From contig JAUCBJ010000011.1 of the NCBI GenBank assembly GCA_032718475.1, positions 62,001 through 126,000 of the forward strand: a stretch of 64,000 bases of DNA, read 5' to 3'. How positions within the stretch are numbered: position 1 is the stretch's first letter; every line of letters starts with the position of its first letter. Under the pieces are notes generated by a model, which worked only from the letters and a program-made list of their open reading frames with translations, had not been told where the DNA came from and did not search any database. Position numbers and translations under genes: made by a program. Below are positions 1 to 10,895 of the stretch, piece after piece. This DNA is from Nemertoderma westbladi. Lineage: Eukaryota; Xenacoelomorpha; Nemertodermatida; Nemertodermatidae.

Positions 1-1
1 G

Positions 2-1861
2 ACACGCCTTTCAAACTCGAGATCGATGAAACACTTATTTAAATACTTTAAAAGTCTCCGCAGATCATCACAACTACCACCAGTTTTGCATTACAGAAAT
101 CACATTGCCTCCACGGACATTGAACAAGCTGAGCTTTTTAATGAATTTTTCCAATCTGTCTTTAAAACACCTCGACTACCTACTAGCAAGGTCTCCCCTC
201 CAATTGATATTGTTGATCCCCCAAACTTCACAACGTCCAGCAACTATGATGTATCGGTAGAGACCGTGGAGAATATTCTGTCCGCTCTTGATGTTACTAA
301 ATCCCGAGGACCAGATAATATTTCGCCTGGGTTTCTTAAATCGTTAGCGAAAGTCCTTGCACCTTCTTTGTCTACAATATTTAAAATACTGAAAAAAGTC
401 AACTATTTTCCGATTTTGTGGAAACATGCGTTAGTAAATCCCCAACATAAAAATGGGAGTAAAATTAAAATAATTTTATACCGTCCGATTTCACTTCTCG
501 CAATCCCAGGGAAAGTATTCGAACGGTGTATATTCATTGCGGTATATGAACAGGTGAGGGAGCGACTACACAACGCCCAACATGGCTTTAGAAAATGTAG
601 ATCAACAATTACACAACTTCTTATTTTTTTGGATAATGTATACAAAGGTATGGATGATGGACAGTTGGCGGTGGAGACAGTTTACTTGGATTTTCAAAAA
701 GCATTTGACTCAGTTAGCCACGAATCCCTACTTAAAAAGTTGTGGAGAATAGGAGTACGAGGAAATCTCTGGTATATTATTCGTAGTTATTTATCTGGAA
801 GAACTCAATCTGTAAGGGTTGGCAAGGCGACATCCACCGCTAGAGACGTAGCTAGTGGCATGGCACAGGGATCTCTCCTGGGCCCCCTCCTTTTCCTCAT
901 CGAGGACAATGACCTCCCCGAAGTCTGTGGTGTCAGCATCCCTTATCTTCTCGCAGATGACTGTAAATTAATGTCAATATCACCGATAAACGATACGATA
1001 AACACCCAACTCGATATTGATCAACTTGTTACTTGGGGTCTGGAAGCCGGGTTAGAATTTAATGAGTCGAAGTGTAAGCAGATAGTATTTCGTGGGGATA
1101 TTGAAGGGCGCAGTATAAACTCAAAATTAATATCGCGCGTTGATAAAGAAAAAGATTTGGGAATAACAATTACGTCTAATTTGTCCTGGACGGCGCATAT
1201 CAAGGAGAAATGTAAAAAGGGAAATAATGCATTTCAATTAATCCGAAGAAATTGTGCAGCAACACTTCCTATTCTGGCAAAGTTGAATTTGTATAAATCC
1301 ATGGTGTTACCCATAATTCTATATGGGTCGGCCTGCTGGTATCCAAACAAAACTGATTCCCATCTGGTAGAAAGCATCCAACGCAGAAGTACAATTTGGA
1401 TATTAGGCAGTGATGAGTATACATACAAAGAAAGACTATTAAAACTAAATGTACTACCAATATCTTTATACCTCCAATTATGTGACCTTCTAACACTATC
1501 AAAAATAATAAATAATAAATATGACATCGACTGGACCCAGCACATCAAAGTAAAGACGCACAATCGGGACAGGAATACTCGTAGTACAGATCACCTTACA
1601 TTCGATATATCGCAACCACGGAAATGCATTTCGAAGCAAAATTTTTGGTTCCGTGCGCCGCTTCTAGCTAATCAGTTACCATCGCGAACTGAATTTTTTA
1701 ACCATGTTGGACTAAAGGCTCGACTCCTAGACCTATTCTGGCGACACTTCCATAAACGATATGACGTAGATATCAACTGTACATGGAGATTAAACTGCGA
1801 TTGTGTCCAAATGAATTGTAATTTGTGTCTCCCGAATCTTGATGACCTACTCAACCCATAA
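2..1861 (+). CDS. LINE reverse transcriptase, C-terminal 600+ residues (partial)
   Basis: This is the reverse transcriptase of a jockey/CR1-like LINE, which would copy the element RNA at a nicked chromosomal target. The first Met is at 26 but the frame is open upstream to base 2 and already reads as LINE protein, so the true start lies to the left with the endonuclease domain. Numbered from that Met, visible motifs are the early fingers block with SRGPDNI (about residue 93), the first catalytic aspartate in YLDFQKAFDSVS (about 225), the AQGSLLGPLLF block and the second catalytic pair in YLLADDC (about 313). The last is normally F/YADD; Leu in front of ADD is a change. The C terminus ends in the CTWRL...C.C...C pattern common to these LINEs. 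No internal stop is seen, so the copy is fairly young or only slightly damaged. Confidence 0.88.
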   Translation, partial: TRLSNSRSMKHLFKYFKSLRRSSQLPPVLHYRNHIASTDIEQAELFNEFFQSVFKTPRLPTSKVSPPIDIVDPPNFTTSSNYDVSVETVENILSALDVTKSRGPDNISPGFLKSLAKVLAPSLSTIFKILKKVNYFPILWKHALVNPQHKNGSKIKIILYRPISLLAIPGKVFERCIFIAVYEQVRERLHNAQHGFRKCRSTITQLLIFLDNVYKGMDDGQLAVETVYLDFQKAFDSVSHESLLKKLWRIGVRGNLWYIIRSYLSGRTQSVRVGKATSTARDVASGMAQGSLLGPLLFLIEDNDLPEVCGVSIPYLLADDCKLMSISPINDTINTQLDIDQLVTWGLEAGLEFNESKCKQIVFRGDIEGRSINSKLISRVDKEKDLGITITSNLSWTAHIKEKCKKGNNAFQLIRRNCAATLPILAKLNLYKSMVLPIILYGSACWYPNKTDSHLVESIQRRSTIWILGSDEYTYKERLLKLNVLPISLYLQLCDLLTLSKIINNKYDIDWTQHIKVKTHNRDRNTRSTDHLTFDISQPRKCISKQNFWFRAPLLANQLPSRTEFFNHVGLKARLLDLFWRHFHKRYDVDINCTWRLNCDCVQMNCNLCLPNLDDLLNP

Positions 1862-2416
1862 TCATTAATCATAATCAAACGCCTTACTTAGACCTAAGTG
1901 TTGTTATTTTGATGTAAATCATTAACCATTTTAAGTAAATACTGTACATATATAATTTTAATGCAATCGTTTTATTTAAAAACCAAACCATTTTATATTT
2001 TACTGCACTATGAAAATTTTATTGAATTTTTAGTCTTTTAGTAAATATTGTTATATTTTTCATAATATATTTTCCATTTCATATAAATGCGTGTGACCTC
2101 ATAATTTTATAGTATTGTACTTTGTTATTTTATGAAATTTTACAGAATTTTTAGTCTTTTAGTAAATATTGTACATTATGTAATTTTAATCCAATCATTT
2201 TACTTAGAAACTGTTTGTTATTCTTATGAATTTTACTGTATAGCTAAACCATTTTAAATACAAGCACGTTGTCACAATTTTATAGTACTTAGTTCTGTTA
2301 TTTTTATGAAATTTTATTGAATTGACCTACTGTACCTGTAATTTTACTTAATTTTACTGCATAGCCAATACACTTTACTGTATGATTTATACAATGAGAT
2401 ACTGCTTGACATTTTA

Positions 2417-2472
2417 GGGTAAATCTTTTCGACCTACGCGTAGGCCTACGCGTAGGTCGAAAAGATTTACCC
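2417..2472. mobile_element. 56-bp perfect palindrome flanked by 9-bp target duplications
   Basis: Two 28-bp arms meet with no spacer. Each arm starts GGGTAAATCTTTTCGACC and ends in the 10-mer CTACGCGTAG. The direct repeat gacatttta lies on both sides (2408-2416 and 2473-2481), as expected of a transposed unit. The arms equal the two termini of the 1022-bp element at 8747-9768, so this is a minimal member of the same family. The 8-9 bp duplication fits hAT or Mutator-like transposases; which one is inference. Confidence 0.8.
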
Positions 2473-2690
2473 GACATTTTATTTGTTTAACATCTTAATG
2501 TACATAAAAAATCGATCCTAGACATGTGTTTACCGGTATTGTACAATATAAACTCTCTTTCTCTTTCTAAATTCAATACCGTAAGATATTTTAGATAAAT
2601 TTGTGCGTTGTAATCTCACTAGGGGGCGACCCCGTCACGTTATCGTGTAAATCCATTTTAATAATAATAATAATAATAATAATGGGCGTA

Positions 2691-4246
2691 CAGTACTCGA
2701 GTAAAGGGCGCACATAGCATTTAAATGCAGCAATTAAAGCTCTACAGTTAGTTGTATGAAAACACTTAAAAATCAAATTCGTCATTTTGAAGGACATGGC
2801 CAACTTGTTCCCTACAATAAATATCAATATTTACACTACTGCACAGCACATTGTAATAATAGCCAAGTCTCTACAGGAATCGTCAATAATTAATGTATTG
2901 CTACCGTGGTCCTAAATAGAAAGAGAAACGACTTACACATACAACAATTCATCAGCTCCGGTTACAGATTGTAACAAACATTGCGAATTGGTTAAGGAAT
3001 TCACCGAGCTGTCCTCTAGTAGCCGCCTCTCCATTAGCAACTGCGCAGTAAATCCACTACCGAACTCCTTTCTAAAATCCATTGGAATAAAACCGCTTGG
3101 GTCGTTTTCCTGGAGACACAATGAGTTTATTACAATTTAAATACCGTAACATAAAGTTGTACCGGTATGGGGGTACGGTAGTGCGTACTGCAGTCCCGTG
3201 TATTGCAGTATTGTGTCCAGGCCGACAGGCACATAGAAACTTCATAAGTTCTGAAGTTGCAATAAAACTAAATCTTGCAATACAAAAATTATCGTAATTT
3301 CGGAAATTAGCTGATTAGGCTGAAACTTACAAGGTCATTAGATCTCTGCAGAGATTGTAGTAGTGGATGACTTCTTTGTACAGATTCGGAATAGTTCTCA
3401 CTGGTATTATTACCAAGTTTTTTTGGAGACGCCATAATCAGATAATGCAAATCAGTGTACAGGTGTAGGATTATTATTACAGTATTACTATACCAGTATA
3501 CCGTAGGCTATCGGTATTCGGTATTCAGTACTCCAGTACCGGTATTACTGTAACCGGTATTACTGTATTACCAATAAATATTTTACGGTCTCGCTGTTGC
3601 TACTAGCTGATTTATACTACTGTACTCGGCTGCTCGGCCTACTGCTGTACTGCTACTAAACTGGTGAAAAAGTACAGTAGGCTTTACTACGGCACCTAAT
3701 GGATGTTATGTTTTTAAGTGTGTTATGTTATGTAATGTTATTAAAGTCGACAGAACAATAATAAAATCAATTGCACATAAACCAAACAGAAGCACATCTG
3801 GCAAAGTACGCCAATCGGCGTATAGAAATTATAAAGAAAGTATATGCTAATGCCTACTGTACATATATTAGGACTACTGTACATATATTATATTATATAG
3901 GCCTACTGTATACATATTATATAGGTCTTTGCAATGGCAAATAAAACACATTTTAAAAGTTAATTAGAAAATAAATGAAGATTATACACGATAAATGAAA
4001 AATATTTTTTTAAAAATATTCAATAGAAAGTATAATAAACACACAATTAGGGCAAAAATATAACTAAAAACGGATCTTTAAATTAAAAATTAAAAATATG
4101 TACACGTCACAAACAATAGTTACAGTGGATACAAAATAAAATAAATAAAAAAACATAAAAAACCATAGCAATGCATAGTTAGTTATACAAAACTTAAATT
4201 AAGTAGCGTTATTAATATTAATTATTATTATATATTAATTATTTAA
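2691..4246. other. Intergenic, no gene seen
   Basis: AT-rich DNA with short ORFs lacking any recognisable domain. The stretch 3460-3620 is low complexity, with repeated 'accggtatt' and 'cagtactg' words. 3840-4240 is very AT-rich and abuts the tail of the next LINE fragment. Confidence 0.6.
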
Positions 4247-5690
4247 TTAAATTAATAAGTAGCGTTGTAGGGTGAAATTTGCAATGGCTACCTGTCTCAC
4301 TGGTGCATCACTGAAAATATTAAATTTTGTGGCCATTTCACTGTCAAGTCTTGTTTTGAAATAATTCAGACAAGGGTTACCGTTTATGTCCCGCGCATTC
4401 ACTACTGACTCTGATAGGAGGTTCCATGTTTTCACGACTCGATCTGCAAAGTTATTACACCTGCGTAGTGATCTACACCCGGATCGTTTATACAGAGCGA
4501 GCGATGAGCCACGTGTTCTATAATTATGTAGTTCACTCCTAAACTGAAAGAAGTAACAGCGATCTATATTGTCGATTCCATCAAGAAATTTGTATGTCGA
4601 TATCAAGTCTGCACGAATTCTACGATATATCAGTCTGGGAAGCTAAAGCGACTTCAGTCGGTCCTCATAGGGTAGATCTTGTAGGGATGGGATGAGTCTA
4701 GTAGCTCTGTGCTGGACTTGCTCGAGAATATCAATGTCGCGCTGAAGAAATGGAGACCAAACCACAGTACCATACTCCAGGAGAGGGCGGACAAGCGACT
4801 TATACAGTACGGTGAACATGGAGGGTTCCAAGTAGGTGAAAGTTCGTCGGATAAGGTGAACTACACGCACGCACGGGCTGCTGTCTGGGAATAGTGAGTT
4901 GAATATCGGAGGTAAAAGTTATGCCTAGGTCTCTCTCTTCTGAAACTGTCGACAGTGGCTGGCCATTCATAGAATAAGTAGATAATGTGTTGCTATACCC
5001 CAGGTGCATCACCTTACACTTTGTGCTGTTGAATTGGAGGTTCCAACGATTGGACCAAGCGAGAAGTCTTTCTAAGCCAGCTTGCAAGGACTCAACATCA
5101 TCGGCATTATGAACGGGTCTATATATCTTAGTGTCATCGACAAAGATCTTACACAGGGAGGATACAAATGTGAGGAAGAGGATCGCTGCAGTAACTGTTC
5201 CTTGTGGAACCCCACTAGATACAACTACTGGCTCACTTAGAACACCTCCAACACGAACACGTTTTGTTCTATTGGTCAAGAAGTTATTTATCCATGTCGC
5301 GAGTTTACCTCTTACACCATAACCATACAGCTTGTGCATTAAGTGTACAGTGTCGAATGCCCTTGGAAGATCAAGGTAAATGACATCCGCACCTTTAACT
5401 TCAGGGTCATCAATATAGACAGAAAGATCTTCAAATACCTCTAACAATTGGGTTACTGTTGATCTATGTGCTCTTCCACCATGTTGGGCATCCGCAAACA
5501 GTTGGTGACCTTCACAATGAGATTGCGTATAAACTTTTCACAGACTTTGACGATGATGCATGTTAATGAAACTGGATGATCGTTATCTGGTAAGCACTTC
5601 GGTTGTTTTTTGAGAATTGGGGAAACCATTGCATCTGGCCAATCAGGGGGGATTTCACCTAACTCGAAAGATAATTCGAAAATACATTTA
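4247..5690 (-). pseudogene. Decayed LINE reverse transcriptase fragment
   Basis: Read on the minus strand this is the C-terminal half of a CR1/jockey-like LINE reverse transcriptase broken by frameshifts. From 5690 downward are the 'PPDWPDA..SPILKK' block, then after a frame change near 5450 the first catalytic block (YLDLPRAFDTV), the SSGVPQGTV block, and KIFVDDTKIY, which has Val where F/YADD has Ala. A further frame change lies at 4800-4870. The frame 4247-4606 carries the tail with NNFADRVVKTWNLL, typical of the LINE C terminus. A 5'-truncated dead copy; the 5' break point near 5690 is approximate. Confidence 0.8.
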
Positions 5691-5977
5691 CAAATACATT
5701 AAAAACAAAAAATAAAAACATTTAGTAGTGTACAGTACGGTATTGTGATGATTATATGATACAGGTGGTAACTACAGTAGTAGTGGGGTAACTATATGAA
5801 TATGATAAAATATAGTAAGGCAATGGAAATTTTATGGAAATAAAAACAATACAATGTAATTAAATAATTCCAATTTAAGAATGACGTAAAATAAATAATA
5901 TAATTAATTAAATAGTGACTGGATTATATGAACTAATCCCAGTGTTCAACTGGACAATATGTGACTTCAAATTATAA

Positions 5978-6090
5978 TTACGAATTAATTCTACGAGAGA
6001 AAATTTGCAAATTGTTAGCACCAACAATATCTTGAGATAAGGAATTCCAGATTGGCTCAATACGATAGTTAAAATAATGTTTATTCAGTT
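5978..6090 (-). pseudogene. Short LINE C-terminal remnant
   Basis: On the minus strand a frame of about 37 codons ending at 5978 contains YRIEPIWNSL followed by a Ser/Asn-rich stretch. This is the usual C-terminal signature of CR1-like reverse transcriptases (F.YR..P.WNSLP..V). It is too short for the usual ORF cut-off. It is a different copy from the fragment ending at 4247, since that one has its own version of the same motif. Confidence 0.55.
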
Positions 6091-6389
6091 CAGTAGGTCA
6101 CTAAATATCACAAATTTCATTGGATAGGCCTACTGTGTACTGCTTTGTTATGTGTTTGTGTTACATTAGGTTTTAAGGGAGAATTACAGACAACCAAAAC
6201 ATTAAAAGAAAGTTTCGATAGTACTGTAATTATAAAACGACATTAATTTTGAAACAAATTTATTTCAAAATTCCGACGACACAATTTTTGCGCGGAACCC
6301 AGCAAAGACACATCCGGCTAATATCCGGATAATATCCAGCTAAACCCCACTTGCTTGGTTCTTAGCGTATTAATCAGGCTAGGCTAATT

Positions 6390-6834
6390 CAGAGGCGTAG
6401 CGAGCCCTTTTGGCGCCCGGGGGAATGAAGCTGAGATGGCGCCCCCCCCCCCCCCCCCCACCTTCAATAATTTAAACTTTTCATTTATGACGGTTTTTTT
6501 TAAATATTATATATATATTACAGTATACTATATCAAATCATGAAATCTATTATATACAAGTTTGATATACAGTAGTAGTACAGTACAATACAGTAGTATA
6601 GTAGTGCAATTATAATATATGGAATGGCGAGCGAAGTGAGCCGATAAAAATTTTACATTTCTCGTTTATGACACATGTCCTGTATACTGTACTGTATTAC
6701 AATCCCTGAATTTTCACTGATTTGTCTTATTTTTACAAGAATATCCTGACTTTTGCCTGGCATTTCAGCGCCCCCGGGTGAGTGCGCCCGGGTGAACATT
6801 CCCCCCCCCACCCCCCCCCCTCGCTACGCCTCTG
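6390..6834. mobile_element. hAT-like MITE with poly-C stretches
   Basis: The ends are inverted repeats: CAGAGGCGTAGCGAG at 6390 and its complement at 6820-6834. CAGAGGCGTAGC-type ends are typical of hAT transposons. The flanks ggctaatt and agctaata match at 6 of 8 positions, consistent with a worn 8-bp hAT duplication. The 445-bp body has no transposase; it carries long C runs near both ends (about 6443-6460 and 6801-6820). Part of the body, from 'gaatggcgag' on, resembles 20475-20620. Confidence 0.7.
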
Positions 6835-6843
6835 AGCTAATAG

Positions 6844-6978
6844 CTGGATTTCGACCGTTTCCTAGTGTTTTTACAAAAAAAAACACACCCCGCCACTCGA
6901 TTCAGGGCACCTTGTTACCCCTTATTGGATTGTTTCTAGCCCAACAATTTTTTCGCGCACCAACCCTATTACAACTCT
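6844..6978. repeat. Dispersed repeat, copy 1
   Basis: Shares a long similar stretch with 19504-19609, including 'atttcgaccgtttcct', a run of A, 'acaccccgccactcgattca' and 'caccttgttaccccttatt'. Both are on the plus strand. The family and its ends are unknown. Confidence 0.7.
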
Positions 6979-7212
6979 AGCTTTATCGCGAACGCCTGTT
7001 GGATGGGGTTTGTTCAAACCATCCCAGGCCAATGACAGAGCCGAAAATATTTATAGCCTTCATTGTTTATTGTTGTATCTTCATGTTGACAGATTTGCTT
7101 TTAGATCTCACTTGTTTCTTTAGGTCCGGGTAGCGAGACCTCCTAGTATTCACTGTTGTTGTTTGTGGCGGTGTTGTTGTTAATTTCCAGTTGGGTTTTC
7201 ATTTTAAGGCTT

Positions 7213-7290
7213 CCTACGGCGCAGTGGCGAATTTGATAGAGCTTAGGGCTTGGAATCTCTAGGTACCGAGTTCAATCTCTAGATAAAGGT
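7213..7290 (+). other. tRNA-like SINE head (candidate)
   Basis: The stretch resembles a degenerate tRNA with an internal RNA polymerase III promoter. GGCGCAGTGGC (about 7218-7228) matches the A box TRGCNNAGTGG closely, and GAGTTCAATCTC (about 7268-7279) matches the B box GGTTCRANTCC loosely. An oligo-T run follows at 7291. The acceptor stem does not close well, so this is not a functional tRNA gene. The following 200 bp may be the SINE body, but I see no second copy here to prove it. Confidence 0.4.
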
Positions 7291-7500
7291 GATTTTTTTT
7301 TGGTAGTAAGCCATTCAAGGGGACATTTCTAGTTCATGCGTTAGTATACGCTTACCTTTGCGCGATTTCGCGTTTGTTAATTTACTTGTCAATGGTAAAA
7401 CGGCTACGGACTACCCAACAGCCATTGGTACCGGCTGGGCTGGCACCATGATTCAGTTTTCTGGTTTTGTTGTATAACCGAAAGAGTGTTGTAAACGTCC

Positions 7501-8738
7501 CAGATATACAAAACCTACTAAGCCTTTACATTACAATAGACCATACATTATATAGTGGATACGATATATAAATGATGCACTGCTTGACATTAGTCTAACT
7601 GAATGAATACAGATAAAACACGTTCGTGGGGCGTCGCGCAGCAAGCGACCTTGAACAAGTCCGATTTGATCTGGAGTCAAAAGTTCGAGAGGTATTTACC
7701 AGTAACTTTCAAAAATATTGGAATTTTTTCTCTAGTATACCTATAAAAAATTTGGTTGAAAATTGTTAAAATCTTCAAAAGTTATTTACGAATGAATTTT
7801 TCATTTCAGGCGGACAGACAGACGGACATGAAATGCTGCCCTATTTACTAATTATAATTGTGCGCTAAGGCTCGCCCTGACTGCGTGGCTCGCCCCACAA
7901 TAATTAACTAGCGATATCTGATATAATTAATGTACGTATCCAAACTCCAATGGACAATAATAATTAGTGAAATGTTGATCAGCTGTCAAAGTGTGGTTGT
8001 GGGTATTTTTCATTTCGCGTCCCATAATGTTGATTATACAGTATGCAAATCAATATCGCACATCGAAGCGTTCCCAACTTTTTTATTCAACAACTAGGTA
8101 CTAATTGATAATTGATAAATAGTTGCGTTTACAATTTTCCATTCCTACATGGTTTGAAGCCATTTGTGGTTATCCTATACATAGAAACACGTTGTGGGGT
8201 CTTCGAGCAGCACGTGTTCAAATGTTCAATGACTGAGCAGCGACTAATTAACAAATTTATGAGAGATTCATTGACCGCAGCTACAGACAGATCAATATTG
8301 TGACATATATTTTAGTTTAATGTTTGATTCAATTAGAGGCACAAATTAAAAAGGCTACAAATATATAGGGGTGAATAATTAAATTAGTCACCCATTTAGG
8401 CCTAAAAGGTAGCCAAATATAAGTTGCAATCTATATAAATTTTTAAATTCAGTAGTGTGGGTGTGTTGTGTATTGATTCCGTAGATTTCATGTTGAAATA
8501 GCGTTCATTAATTTAATTTCTATTTAATGATTCATGCATACTAATACACACATTAAATTAGTTCGCGTGTGTTAAGTGTGTAAGATTTGATTGTTTCGTC
8601 ACGAAACCATTAGGGCACAGAAACTGACGGATTCTTCGCGAATTTCGCAAACGTCGCAAACTTCGGGAATTTGTTCTACAATTTTGACTCCTTAAGCAAA
8701 AGGGTCCCGAATGAGTTTTTTTAACCTTTATTTTTTGT
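7501..8738. other. Intergenic with dispersed repeat pieces
   Basis: No convincing gene. The stretch 7600-7910 has 'cagacagacggacatgaaa' and 'gtggctcgccccaca'; the latter recurs at 38445-38462 and in variant form at 11700-11750, so it belongs to a dispersed family. The rest is AT-rich unique sequence. Confidence 0.5.
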
Positions 8739-8746
8739 GATTTTGA

Positions 8747-9768
8747 GGGTAAATCTTTTCGACCTACGCGTAGGCCTACGCGTAGCTACGCGTAGTTTGT
8801 AACTTCCATTCCTGTCATTTACCGGTAGGGCCAGACTTACTGCCTTTTTTACAACTACGCGTAGGTGTTTTAAAACTACGCGTAGTTATTTTGGAACTAC
8901 GCGTAGGTATTTTGAAACTACGCGTAGGTGCTACGCGTAGCTACGCGTAGGTGCTACGCGTAGCAGTCCTGATAACAATGATTTTTCATTTCAGGTCCGG
9001 TAGGGTTGAGTTGTTAGGCAAGTATCGGTACATGTCAGGTATCTGATTATCAGACAAATGTAATATCAGAATCGGAAACTCATATCTCTACATACAGCAC
9101 TGGTAATAAATAATATTCGGCTCTTTCACATACAAACACAGAGGATGAATAAAAAGTAAACTTAAAATTCACGTCTCATGATAGACAATTTAGTCTCCCC
9201 CTTCCCTTGTCAAGGGGTTAACATATTAAAAACAGTATATCCTAGTTGCCCTATCGTGAACAAAGGCAATAAAAAGCATAGAGAATCGATAAGAACCATC
9301 GGCCTATTTCCTTTGTAAACTATTTTTGAACTCTAAACATTAATTATTAACACATTTTACCGCCCGCAACGCATGAAGTGAAGAATTATGTAGTTTTCGC
9401 GTATTCCTCTATATAGAGTATACAGGTATAGGATACATTACTGTTGAAAGCATTTGATGGTTGTGGGTTGTTTATTGAACATACCGTATTGTGTCTTATT
9501 TTAGTACTGACTCGCTTGGAATACGTAAGCCTACTAATGATAAACGACGTATAGGCATAGTTATGGGTAGCACCTATGCGTAGGTCGCGTAGGACCTACG
9601 CGTAGCTACGCGTAGCACCTACGCGTAGCTACGCGTAGCACCTACGCGTAGTTATTGTTAAAACTCTGAAACTGGTGATATATGACCCAATGTTGCGAAC
9701 TACGCGTAGCTACGCGTAGCTACGCGTAGCTACGCGTAGGCCTACGCGTAGGTCGAAAAGATTTACCC
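8747..9768. mobile_element. 1022-bp inverted-repeat element built of CTACGCGTAG palindromes
   Basis: The ends are perfect inverted repeats starting GGGTAAATCTTTTCGACC, flanked by an exact 8-bp direct repeat gattttga (8739-8746 and 9769-9776). Inside each end is a cluster of the 10-bp palindrome CTACGCGTAG, about ten copies in 8765-8965 and ten in 9590-9750, often back to back. The middle (about 8970-9570) is unique and non-coding. The clusters can fold within and between each other. No transposase is present, so it must be moved in trans; the 8-bp duplication points to hAT. The 56-bp palindrome at 2417-2472 is a deleted relative. Confidence 0.85.
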
Positions 9769-10100
9769 GATTTTGAGTGCTTTTTTTATACTAGTGAATA
9801 TTCTAGAACCTTAGTAGATTTTTAATGGTATATAGCTAGTATTTTTTACTAGCTAGTAATTTTTGGAAATTATTTTGGTCATTAATATATTCTTCAACAG
9901 TTTAACCTGAAATATCATGGACTTTCACTTTTTTTATAATTTCAAAAAATACTTGCTTGCAAAAAATCACTAGCTAACATAAAAAACATATCTACTAATG
10001 TTGTAGAACTTTCACCAATACCAAAAAAATTAAAAAACTCTAAAAAAGGATTGGTGAAAAATGGCTGGGGTGTCGACAGGGCGAAGTAGGGACCGTGTTG

Positions 10101-10173
10101 CTTAACCCCTTAGAGCCTATGACGTCCACTGCACGTCACCATGGTCAGCACGAAGACGTGCAGTGGACGTCAT
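10101..10173. repeat. Perfect 19-bp-stem hairpin next to TTAACCC
   Basis: The arms at 10119-10137 and 10155-10173 are exact complements (atgacgtccactgcacgtc) around a 17-base loop. Just outside the left arm is TTAACCCCTTAGAGCC. TTAA followed by CCC is what the end of a piggyBac-family element looks like, so this may be one terminus. I did not find a matching right end, so the transposon reading is tentative while the hairpin is certain. Confidence 0.6.
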
Positions 10174-10344
10174 GCTGGAATACATGTTTTATTGGAAGGC
10201 TCTTGGAGTAGGTATACTGGTGGATAGTATTAATGACATTTATTGCTCTTCGTGGCAAAAAATCCATTCTGTACTGTAGATAGGCTGTATTGTAGACTGT
10301 ATTATTAGTGTTAGGTATATGGCGTAATGCCAACCACAGTACAG

Positions 10345-10895
10345 TAGTTCAGACTGACAGTAAGACCGACAGACAGACAGACTAGATTTATGTAAACGTG
10401 TAAACTGACATCAGAAATGAAATCAGCAACCCTTAAACCCCCATAGCGAGAATGTTGGTTAGTTAGTATACTTTCTTAAGTTTTCACAGACTGACTGACA
10501 GAAAGACCGACAGCCAGACAGACTAGATTTTTTTTAAACGTGAAAACTGACATCTGAAATAAACTTAGCACCCATTAAAACCCCCATAACGAGAATGTTA
10601 GTTAGTTTGTATTCTTTTTTAAGTTTTGACAGACTGACTGACTGACAGAAAGACCGACAAACAGACAGTCTAGATTTATGTAAACCTGAAAACTGACATC
10701 AGAAATGAAATCAGCACCCCTTAAAACCCCCATAGCGAGAATGTTAGTTAATTTGAATTCTCTTTTATGTTTTGACAGACTGACTGCTGACAGAATGACC
10801 GACAGACAGACAGACTAGATTTATGTAAACGTGAAAACTGACATCAGAAATGTAATCAGCACTCCCTAAAACCCCCATAGTGAGAATGTTAGCGA
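10345..10895. repeat. Tandem repeat, about 145 bp x 4
   Basis: The word 'ctagattt' recurs at 10382, 10523, 10670 and 10815, giving periods of 141, 147 and 145. Each unit has a (CAGA)n/(CTGA)n stretch, then 'aaactgacatc' and 'acccccata.cgagaatgtt'. Non-coding. Confidence 0.85.

Larger units (their letters stand above)
1..2690 (+). mobile_element. Non-LTR retrotransposon (LINE), 3' portion, cut by the left edge
   Basis: The reverse transcriptase reading frame is open from the first bases, so the element starts outside the window. After the stop at 1861 comes an AT-rich 3' UTR with an internal imperfect repeat: the phrase 'tttagtcttttagtaaatat' occurs near 2030 and 2150. The likely 3' end is the (AAT)n tract near 2660-2684, since LINEs of several clades end in short microsatellite tails. 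A 56-bp palindromic element with a 9-bp target duplication sits in the 3' UTR at 2417-2472. The tail boundary is inferred; the coding part is clear. Confidence 0.7.

Noticed and set aside
3097-3297. 66-aa plus-strand ORF
   Set aside because: Composition matches surrounding low-complexity DNA; no domain or coding bias.
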